Below are positions 1 to 5,743 of a stretch of 5,743 nt of DNA, in pieces; position 1 is the first letter of the stretch; each line of letters begins with the position of its first letter. The notes under the pieces were generated by a model, which had not been told where the DNA came from, searched no databases, and worked only from the letters and a program-made list of their open reading frames with translations. The translations under genes and the position numbers were made by a program. Location: assembly GCA_036258135.1 (NCBI GenBank), contig DATAEG010000016.1, forward strand, positions 1-5,743, given 5' to 3'. This stretch comes from DATAEG01 sp036258135. Its GTDB lineage: Bacteria > Actinomycetota > Actinomycetes > Mycobacteriales > Jatrophihabitantaceae.

Positions 1-5
1 CCTCG

Positions 6-14
6 TGATATCCT
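6..14 (+). promoter_or_regulatory. Putative extended -10 promoter of carD
   Basis: TATCCT at 9-14 fits the actinobacterial TANNNT -10 consensus and is preceded by TGA at 6-8, giving an extended -10 (TGN) arrangement. Transcription would begin near base 20-21, leaving a 5' leader of about 20 bases that still contains the ribosome binding site. The -35 region would lie before the window and cannot be judged. This would drive carD and probably ispD-ispF. It is a motif match only; no transcript data are available. Confidence 0.45.
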
Positions 15-23
15 GAGAAAAGC

Positions 24-31
24 GAAAGGGG
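24..31 (+). promoter_or_regulatory. Ribosome binding site that decides the carD start
   Basis: The purine run GAAAGGGG lies 9 bases before the ATG at 41, a good Shine-Dalgarno distance. A TTG in the same frame at 32 directly abuts this site and could not use it. The site therefore selects ATG 41, which also gives the N-terminus MTFKVG expected for the family. Confidence 0.75.
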
Positions 32-40
32 TTGCCTCAT

Positions 41-532
41 ATGACGTTCAAGGTCGGCGAGACCGTCGTTTATCCACATCACGGGGCGGCGAAGATAGAG
101 GCAATCGAGAAGCGAACCATCAAGGGCGAGCAGAAGACCTACCTCGTCTTGAAGGTCGCGCAGGGCGACCTGACGGTACTGGTCCCGGCCGAGAATGCCG
201 AGGTTGTCGGCGTCCGGGACGTCGTCGGCCAGGAGGGTCTGGACCGCGTTTTCGAGGTGCTGCGGGCTCCGCACACGGAGGAACCCACCAACTGGTCCCG
301 GCGCTACAAGGCAAACGGCGAGAAGCTCGCCTCGGGTGACGTGAACAAGGTCGCCGAGGTGGTCCGCGACCTGTGGCGGCGCGACAAGGACCGCGGCCTG
401 TCCGCCGGCGAGAAGCGCATGCTAGCGAAGGCGCGCCAGATCCTGGTGAGCGAGCTGGCGCTGGCCGAGGGCACCAACGAGGACAAGGCCGAGCTCGTGC
501 TCGACGAGGTCCTCGCCGAAGCAGTAGCCTGA
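41..532 (+). CDS. carD: CarD, RNA polymerase-binding transcription regulator
   Basis: Predicted 163-residue CarD, close to the 162 residues of the M. tuberculosis protein and alignable with it without gaps through at least residue 96. CarD binds the RNA polymerase beta subunit and the upstream edge of the transcription bubble and stabilises open complexes, chiefly at rRNA and housekeeping promoters. Residues 1-53 form the Tudor-like RNA-polymerase-interacting domain (VVYPHHGAA at 9-17, KGEQKTYLVLKVAQGDL at 28-44). The rest is the helical DNA-binding domain, with EEPTNWSRRYKAN at 80-92 including Trp85, which in the family wedges into DNA at the bubble edge. Arg25 is kept, but residue 47 is Leu where M. 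tuberculosis has the RNA-polymerase-contacting Arg47, and residue 93 is Gly instead of Leu. The gene is first in a likely operon with ispD and ispF, as in mycobacteria. Identity is very secure; strength of polymerase binding is open because of Leu47. Confidence 0.97.
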   Translation: MTFKVGETVVYPHHGAAKIEAIEKRTIKGEQKTYLVLKVAQGDLTVLVPAENAEVVGVRDVVGQEGLDRVFEVLRAPHTEEPTNWSRRYKANGEKLASGDVNKVAEVVRDLWRRDKDRGLSAGEKRMLAKARQILVSELALAEGTNEDKAELVLDEVLAEAVA

Positions 533-547
533 CTCGCTCTTCCAGGC

Positions 548-1225
548 ATGACGGTCGGCGCGCTGCTGGCTGCCGCCGGGAGCGGCGAACGGCTCGATGC
601 GGGCGTCCCCAAGGCGCTCTGCAAGGTGAGTGGCCGGACGCTTCTTGAGCACGCTCTGACGGCGTTGCGGGCTGAGCCGCGGGTCGGGCCGATTGTCGTG
701 ACCGCCCCGGCCGACTTCGCGCCCCGCTACGTCGAACTCACCTCGGCTGACCCGATGGTGACGGTCATCGCGGGCGGACGGACCCGGCAGGACTCGGTCC
801 GGCTCGGCCTCGGCGTCTTGCCCGACGAGGTGGACGTCGTCCTGGTGCACGACGCCGCCCGGCCGTTCGTCCCAGCGTCGACCATCGCGCGGGTGCTGGC
901 CGCGATCGAGGACGGCGCCGACGCCGTGGTCCCGGCGGTCCCGGTGGCGGACACGATCAAGCGGGTGTCCGCGGACGGGCTCGTGCTCGGCACCGTGGAG
1001 CGCGCGGAGCTGCGCGCCGCGCAGACGCCGCAGGGCTTCCAGCGCGGCCCGCTCAGCGCCGCCCACCAGTACGCCCGCATGGCGAACCTGCTCGATGTCA
1101 GCGACGACGCCGGGCTGGTCGAGCGGCACGGCGGCAAAGTGGTGGTCGTCGAAGGCGACGCCCGCTCTTTCAAGATCACCCGGCCGTTCGATCTGGCCGT
1201 GGCCGAGCTGATGGCTGCGCAATGA
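548..1225 (+). CDS. ispD: 2-C-methyl-D-erythritol 4-phosphate cytidylyltransferase
   Basis: Predicted 225-residue cytosolic IspD, normal length. It joins CTP and 2-C-methyl-D-erythritol 4-phosphate to give CDP-methylerythritol, step 3 of the MEP pathway to isoprenoids. The CTP-binding glycine-rich loop LLAAAGSGERL (6-16) is followed by PKAL with Lys22. GGRTRQDSVRLGL (76-88), HDAARPFV (101-108) with Asp102 and Arg105, and RAELRAAQTPQGF (152-164) are all family signatures. Lys209 in FKITRPFDLAVAE matches the conserved C-terminal substrate-binding lysine. ATG 548 is the only usable start in frame, because the carD stop codon lies five codons upstream in the same frame. There is no convincing Shine-Dalgarno sequence; an AGG sits too close, at 544-546. 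Translation probably relies on coupling to carD across the 15-base gap. The 3' end overlaps ispF by ATGA. Confidence 0.96.
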   Translation: MTVGALLAAAGSGERLDAGVPKALCKVSGRTLLEHALTALRAEPRVGPIVVTAPADFAPRYVELTSADPMVTVIAGGRTRQDSVRLGLGVLPDEVDVVLVHDAARPFVPASTIARVLAAIEDGADAVVPAVPVADTIKRVSADGLVLGTVERAELRAAQTPQGFQRGPLSAAHQYARMANLLDVSDDAGLVERHGGKVVVVEGDARSFKITRPFDLAVAELMAAQ

Positions 1226-1689
1226 GGGTCGGCACCGGCCTCGATGTGCACCCGATCGAGGCAGGCCGGGACTGCTGGTTGGCCGGGCTGTACTGGCCGG
1301 GCGAGAACGGCTGCGCAGGTCACTCCGACGGCGATGTGGCCGCACATGCGGCGTGTGACGCACTGTTGGCCGCGGCCGGGCTCGGCGACCTCGGCGCCGT
1401 CTTCGGCACCGGCGCACCGAAGTGGGCGGACGCGTCCGGCCCGAGGTTGCTGGCCGAGGTCGCGGACCGCCTCGCCGAGGCCGGATGGACGATCTCCAAC
1501 GTCTCGATCCAAGTGATCGCGAACGCCCCGAGGATCAGTCCGCGCCGAAAGGATGCCGAGGCGGTGCTCTCCGATGCGCTCCGCGCCGATGTCTCGGTGA
1601 ATGCCACGACCACCGACGGGCTGGGCCTGACCGGCCGCGGTGAGGGGCGCGCGGCTGTCGCGACGGCGTTGATCGAGCGGGCCGGCTGA
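1222..1689 (+). CDS. ispF: 2-C-methyl-D-erythritol 2,4-cyclodiphosphate synthase
   Basis: Predicted 155-residue IspF, full length. It cyclises CDP-methylerythritol 2-phosphate to methylerythritol 2,4-cyclodiphosphate with release of CMP, step 5 of the MEP pathway; the family forms a homotrimer with a divalent metal at each active site. The metal ligands are Asp8 and His10 (GLDVH) and His42 (DVAAHAACD). GHSDGD at 33-38 and the C-terminal signature TTTDGLGLTGRGEG are intact. The Asp in TTTD, where E. coli has Glu, is shared with the mycobacterial protein as I recall it. The start overlaps the ispD stop (ATGA, 1222-1225), indicating translational coupling. The intermediate kinase ispE is not in this window. 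The gene ends 12 bases before the stop of a convergent gene, with no strong terminator between them. Confidence 0.96.
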   Translation: MRVGTGLDVHPIEAGRDCWLAGLYWPGENGCAGHSDGDVAAHAACDALLAAAGLGDLGAVFGTGAPKWADASGPRLLAEVADRLAEAGWTISNVSIQVIANAPRISPRRKDAEAVLSDALRADVSVNATTTDGLGLTGRGEGRAAVATALIERAG

Positions 1690-1701
1690 CCGTTAGCGGT
1701 A

Positions 1702-2811
1702 TTAGGCCAACGCCTGGACGATGTCGGCCCAGAGGTCCTCGACGTTCTCGATGCCGACCGAGAATCGCACCAGCCCATCCGGCGTCCCCATAGAGCGCTC
1801 ACCTTCGTAGCGCGACCGCCGTTCGACTAGGGACTCGACGCCACCGAGGCTGGTGGCGTGGACGATCAGTCCGACCCGGTCGCAGAAGCGATCCGCATGG
1901 GCGGCGTCGGCGAGCTCGAACGACAGCATCATGCCGGGACCAGACGCGATCGCCGTCCACCGTTCGTGCATCGGGTCGGCGGGCGCACCTGGGTAGCGCA
2001 CCGCGATCACGGCGTCGTGCCCAGCCAGCCGGCGGGCCAGTTCCGCGGCGTTGGCCTGCTGGCGCTCCAGCCGGACGGCGAGGGTGCGCAGCCCGCGCAG
2101 CGCGAGGTAGGACTCCAGCACCCCCGGCACCGACCCGACCAGGTACCGGTCGGCGCGCAGTCGCTGGGCCATGGCCGCGTCAGCGGTCACCAAGGCGCCC
2201 ATGAGCACGTCCGAATGCCCGGACAGGAATTTGGTCGCCGAGTGCATGACCAGGTCCGCGCCGTGCTCGAGCGGCCGGACGAGCAGCGGCGTGGCGAAGG
2301 TGGCGTCGACGCAGGTGAGCACTTCCTCAGCGTGGGCCGCGGTCAGCAGCCACGGCAGCTTCGGCACCGACAACATCGGGTTGCTGGCCACTTCCAGCCA
2401 GAGCAGGTCGGCGCCGGGCAACGCGGCCAGGACGGCATCGGTGTCCGCCTGGTCCACGGCCACCACCCTGAGTCGGCCGTCCGCGCCGGCGTCCTGGAAC
2501 AGGTTGAGGACACCCCAGTACATCGACGCAGGCACTACGGCCCGGCCGCCGAGGGGAAGTAGGCCGATGACGGCGCTGACCGCGGCCGTCCCGGCGGAGT
2601 AGGCGATCGCCGAACCGCCGTCGAGCTCTCCCAGCGCGGCTTCGAACGCGTCTGTGGTCGGCCCTCCCTCACGTTGGTAGGTGCGTTCGCGGCCGTGGCG
2701 GTAGGTGGATGCCGGCACGATCGGCGCGTTCAACGGGGCACCGCCGGTGTGCTCGGGCCGTCCGGCGGCGACCACTACCGAATCAAGCCTCAGTCCGCTC
2801 CGCGGGTGCAT
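1702..2811 (-). CDS. Cys/Met-metabolism PLP-dependent enzyme, cystathionine gamma-lyase/synthase-like
   Basis: Predicted 369-residue fold-type I PLP enzyme of the trans-sulfuration (Cys/Met metabolism) family, slightly short for the family (about 380-400). Lys194 in HSATKFLSGHSD is the Schiff-base lysine and Asp169 in VDATFATP should contact the PLP pyridine nitrogen. Tyr45 and Arg47 (TYQREGGPT) match the residues that hold the PLP phosphate of the partner subunit. SLGGVESL (321-328) and Arg349 in VRFSVGIE (carboxylate binding) are kept. Several normally stable motifs differ: GNPT is GGPT, SGMAA is AGTAA, YGGT is YWGV, DNTF is DATF, and the usual PAxMTH after SLGG is replaced by a charged stretch around residues 330-339. 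Family membership is secure, but the reaction is not: cystathionine gamma-lyase, gamma-synthase, or another gamma/beta-elimination is possible. It runs opposite to its neighbours, convergent with ispF and divergent from cysS. ATG 2811 is chosen as the only good start before the conserved N-terminus; its ribosome binding site is weak. Confidence 0.85.
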   Translation of the reverse strand: MHPRSGLRLDSVVVAAGRPEHTGGAPLNAPIVPASTYRHGRERTYQREGGPTTDAFEAALGELDGGSAIAYSAGTAAVSAVIGLLPLGGRAVVPASMYWGVLNLFQDAGADGRLRVVAVDQADTDAVLAALPGADLLWLEVASNPMLSVPKLPWLLTAAHAEEVLTCVDATFATPLLVRPLEHGADLVMHSATKFLSGHSDVLMGALVTADAAMAQRLRADRYLVGSVPGVLESYLALRGLRTLAVRLERQQANAAELARRLAGHDAVIAVRYPGAPADPMHERWTAIASGPGMMLSFELADAAHADRFCDRVGLIVHATSLGGVESLVERRSRYEGERSMGTPDGLVRFSVGIENVEDLWADIVQALA

Positions 2812-2832
2812 CGCTCGATGGTCGCACGCGCT

Positions 2833-2844
2833 GGGCGGCCGCCC
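2833..2844. promoter_or_regulatory. 12-bp perfect palindrome in the divergent spacer, possible operator
   Basis: GGGCGGCCGCCC reads the same on both strands and sits between the divergent start codons at 2811 and 2865. It covers about -32 to -21 relative to the predicted cysS start site, that is between and touching the -35 and -10 regions, and lies 22-33 bases before the PLP-enzyme start. A dimeric regulator bound here could affect both genes. In GC-rich DNA such palindromes can also arise by chance, so this is a candidate only. Confidence 0.25.
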
Positions 2845-2852
2845 GGGGTGAA

Positions 2853-2858
2853 TACACT
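2853..2858 (+). promoter_or_regulatory. Putative -10 box for a leaderless cysS transcript
   Basis: TACACT fits TANNNT and is followed by exactly six bases before the GTG at 2865, so transcription would start at or within a base of the start codon. This spacing is the hallmark of actinobacterial leaderless genes. It fits the absence of a usable Shine-Dalgarno sequence before cysS: the GGGCG at 2860-2864 touches the start codon. No clear TTGAC-like -35 box is visible at 16-18 bases upstream. Confidence 0.5.
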
Positions 2859-2864
2859 CGGGCG

Positions 2865-4243
<1,379 letters not shown>

Positions 4244-4244
<1 letters not shown>

Positions 4245-5203
4245 TGGCGGGCAACTCCGCGCGTCGTGGTGCCGTTCGGAAGGGCAAGAAGGGTGCCTCT
4301 GTCGGCTCGGGCGGCCAGCGCCGACGCGGGGTGGCGGGCAAGGGCCCGACGCCGAAAGCCGAGGACCGCACCGGCCATCCCGCGCGCCGCCGGGCCGCGG
4401 CCGGCGCCAAGCGTGACGACGCGGCCCGGCAGCGGTCGCGGCGTTCGGCCGATGCACCGGAGCTCTTGCTCGGCCGCAATCCGGTGGCCGAGGCGCTGCG
4501 CGCGAAGGTGCCCGCCAATGCGCTGTACCTCGCAATCGGGATCGACGCTGACGAGCGCGTGACCGAAGCCATCCGGCTCGCTGGCAACCGCAACGTTCCG
4601 CTGCTGGAGGTGAGCCGCAACGAGCTGGATCGGATGACCGGGGGTTTGGTGCACCAGGGCATGGCGCTCGCTGTCCCGCCCTTCGGTTACGTCGATCTGC
4701 CCGATCTGCTGGAACGCACCGCCGAGGCACAGGCGGCTGGTCTCCTCGTCGCCGTCGACGGTGTCACCGATCCGCGCAACCTGGGCGCGATCATCCGTTC
4801 GGCGTTGGCCTTCGGCGCGCAGGGGGTGGTCATCCCGCAGCGCCGGGCCGCCGGGGTGACCCCGGTGGCGTGGCGAACGTCAGCGGGCGCGGCCGCGCGG
4901 GTACCGGTCGCCCGGGTGACTAACTTCGTCCGCGCCCTCAAGGACTGCCAGAAGGCGGGCCTTTTCGCCCTCGGGCTGGACGCCGACGGTGACGTCACCC
5001 TGGACGAGCTCGAGGTGGCCGTCGACCCGCTCGTCGTCGTGGTCGGCTCCGAGGGCCGGGGCCTGTCCCGGCTGGCCGCCGAGGCGTGCGACATGACGGT
5101 CGCGATCCCAATGGCTGCCGCCGCCGAGTCGCTCAACGCTTCCGTGGCCGCAGCGGTCACGTTGGCCGAGATCGCCCGCCGCCGCCGCAACGACGCGAGT
5201 TAA
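4244..5203 (+). CDS. rlmB: 23S rRNA (guanosine-2'-O-)-methyltransferase, SpoU/TrmH family
   Basis: Predicted 319-residue SPOUT methyltransferase; E. coli RlmB methylates the ribose of G2251 in the 23S rRNA peptidyl-transferase region with S-adenosylmethionine. Residues 74-150 form the substrate-binding domain (LLLGRNPVAEALRAK, then GGLVHQGMALAVPP). The knotted catalytic domain carries motif 1 VDGVTDPRNLGAIIRSA (171-187, Asn179 and Arg185), motif 2 VVGSEGRGLS (266-275) and motif 3 IPMAAAAESLNASVA (288-302, Asn298). The usual glycine after IPM-x is alanine here. Residues 1-72 are a basic, low-complexity, probably disordered extension found in actinobacterial members. ATG 4244 has GGGA at 4234-4237 as ribosome binding site and overlaps the cysS stop, so the two are probably coupled. 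The family is certain; the exact modified rRNA base is inferred from family and synteny with cysS. Confidence 0.92.
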
Positions 5204-5218
5204 GCCAGGGGAGATGGC

Positions 5219-5250
5219 GTGGGGCGCCCCGCCGAAGCGGAGCGCCCCAC
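5219..5250. terminator. Strong bidirectional hairpin terminator between rlmB and ABC ATPase
   Basis: GTGGGGCGC (5219-5227) pairs perfectly with GCGCCCCAC (5242-5250). After one C/A mismatch the stem continues with CCGC (5229-5232) and GCGG (5237-5240) around a CGAA tetraloop. It lies in the 60-base spacer between the rlmB stop and the convergent ATPase stop and can serve both. No T-run follows it on either strand, so it resembles the U-tract-less terminators common in high-GC actinobacteria. Confidence 0.8.
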
Positions 5251-5263
5251 AGGTGCGCGTAAG

Positions 5264-5743
5264 TCAGTCGGACGCCGCGTGCGTCGCTCCAGTCACGCGC
5301 TGCATGGCCGCGGCCTGCTCCTCGTCGTGCAGCCGGCCGAGACGCTCGCCGGTCTCGGGATGGAATACGTGGTCCTCGCCTTGGCGCACTTCCACACTCA
5401 GCGTGTCGCCAATGCGCGGGGGAACCCGCCCTTCGAAGCGGACGGTCAGCTGCTTTTCTATCTCGTGGCCGGGCAGGTCGGCGTAGACGAAGGCGTCCGC
5501 GCCTAGCTCCTCCACCAGGTTCGCCTTGATCTGCAGGCCGGTGCCCGGAGGTGCCACGGTGAAGGACTCGGGCCGAATGCCCAGCGTCACCGTGGACAGG
5601 TTGGCCTTCTTGGCCGCGTCGATGACGTCATCGTGCAGCGGAACCACGATGTTGCCGAACTGTGCGCCGTTGCCGGTGAGCGGCGCCGACACCAGGTTCA
5701 TCGCCGGGGAGCCGATGAAGCCGGCCACGAACGCGTTGTTGGG
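5264..5743 (-). CDS. Sugar ABC transporter ATP-binding protein, MsiK/UgpC type (C-terminal part)
   Basis: Partial gene; the 5' part runs off the window at 5743, leaving 159 C-terminal residues of a protein whose family is usually about 360-400 residues long. The visible part follows the nucleotide-binding domain: NAFVAGFIGSPAMNL (3-17) is the typical junction into the regulatory TOBE/OB-fold domain of MalK-like ATPases. LGIRPES (54-60), VEELGADAFVYADLPG (77-92) and a final GEDHVFHPETGERL segment are also typical of carbohydrate importers. The Walker motifs are outside the window, so activity cannot be checked. Such ATPases energise ABC importers of oligosaccharides or glycerol-3-phosphate, and in Streptomyces one MsiK serves several sugar permeases. 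The presence of msiK near cysS-rlmB in Streptomyces favours that type, but the substrate is not shown by this sequence. Confidence 0.88.
   Translation of the reverse strand, partial: PNNAFVAGFIGSPAMNLVSAPLTGNGAQFGNIVVPLHDDVIDAAKKANLSTVTLGIRPESFTVAPPGTGLQIKANLVEELGADAFVYADLPGHEIEKQLTVRFEGRVPPRIGDTLSVEVRQGEDHVFHPETGERLGRLHDEEQAAAMQRVTGATHAASD

Noticed and set aside
32..40. Earlier TTG start for carD, adding MPH to the N-terminus
   Set aside because: TTG 32 touches the Shine-Dalgarno run ending at 31, and the family N-terminus matches M-T/I-F-K-V-G from ATG 41.
422..1417. Open frame of 331 codons on the reverse strand
   Set aside because: It is antisense to the secure ispD gene and parts of carD and ispF, has low-complexity Arg/His-rich content and no recognisable domain; such frames are common in GC-rich DNA.
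1689..1700. Small hairpin ACCG-TTAG-CGGT between ispF and the convergent gene
   Set aside because: Only four base pairs and no T-run; too weak to call a terminator.
1858..2562. Open frame of 234 codons on the forward strand
   Set aside because: It is antisense to the PLP-enzyme gene, whose catalytic motifs are clear; its product looks like a compositional shadow rich in Arg, Gly, His and Gln.
2709..2864. N-terminal extension of 52 residues on cysS from an upstream ATG
   Set aside because: It would overlap the divergent gene and its promoter region, shows Arg-rich shadow sequence, and is absent from cysteinyl-tRNA synthetases.
5214..5486. Forward-strand open frames of 90-95 codons after rlmB
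   Set aside because: They begin at the terminator hairpin and are antisense to the clear MalK-type C-terminal domain; no recognisable domain or conserved motif.

Overview
The window reads as a high-GC actinobacterial chromosome. Codon third positions are strongly G/C. The first gene encodes a mycobacterial-type CarD, and the order carD-ispD-ispF-(insert)-cysS-rlmB follows the housekeeping cluster I recall from Mycobacterium tuberculosis (Rv3583c to Rv3579c) and, in part, from Streptomyces. A sugar-ABC ATPase of the MsiK/UgpC type downstream also recalls Streptomyces, where msiK lies near cysS and rlmB. Residue-level resemblance suggests Pseudonocardiales or a related order, but the genus cannot be fixed from this sequence.

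Layout. Bases 1-40 hold a probable extended -10 promoter and a strong ribosome binding site for carD (41-532, +), a global regulator of RNA polymerase open-complex stability. It is followed by ispD (548-1225, +) and ispF (1222-1689, +), which catalyse steps 3 and 5 of the MEP (non-mevalonate) isoprenoid pathway and are coupled by a 4-base ATGA overlap. A Cys/Met-metabolism PLP enzyme (1702-2811, -) faces ispF with only 12 bases between the two stop codons. A 53-base divergent spacer (2812-2864) carries a 12-bp perfect palindrome and a -10 box placed so that cysS (2865-4244, +) is probably read from a leaderless mRNA. rlmB (4244-5203, +), an rRNA 2'-O-methyltransferase, overlaps the cysS stop by one base. 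A very strong hairpin (5219-5250) separates rlmB from the convergent 3' part of a carbohydrate ABC-transporter ATPase (5264 to the window edge, -).

How they fit together. carD-ispD-ispF look like one transcription unit and cysS-rlmB a second one driven from the divergent spacer. The reverse-strand PLP enzyme splits what is a continuous run in mycobacteria. If it makes or degrades cysteine or cystathionine, it is a plausible metabolic neighbour of cysteinyl-tRNA synthetase, but that link is inference.

I see no CRISPR array, tRNA, IS element, phage gene or obviously new system; this is mainly a conserved housekeeping locus. The points most worth a second look are a leucine at CarD position 47, where M. 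tuberculosis CarD has the RNA-polymerase-contacting Arg47, the several altered motifs in the PLP enzyme, and the divergent spacer with its leaderless promoter and palindrome.
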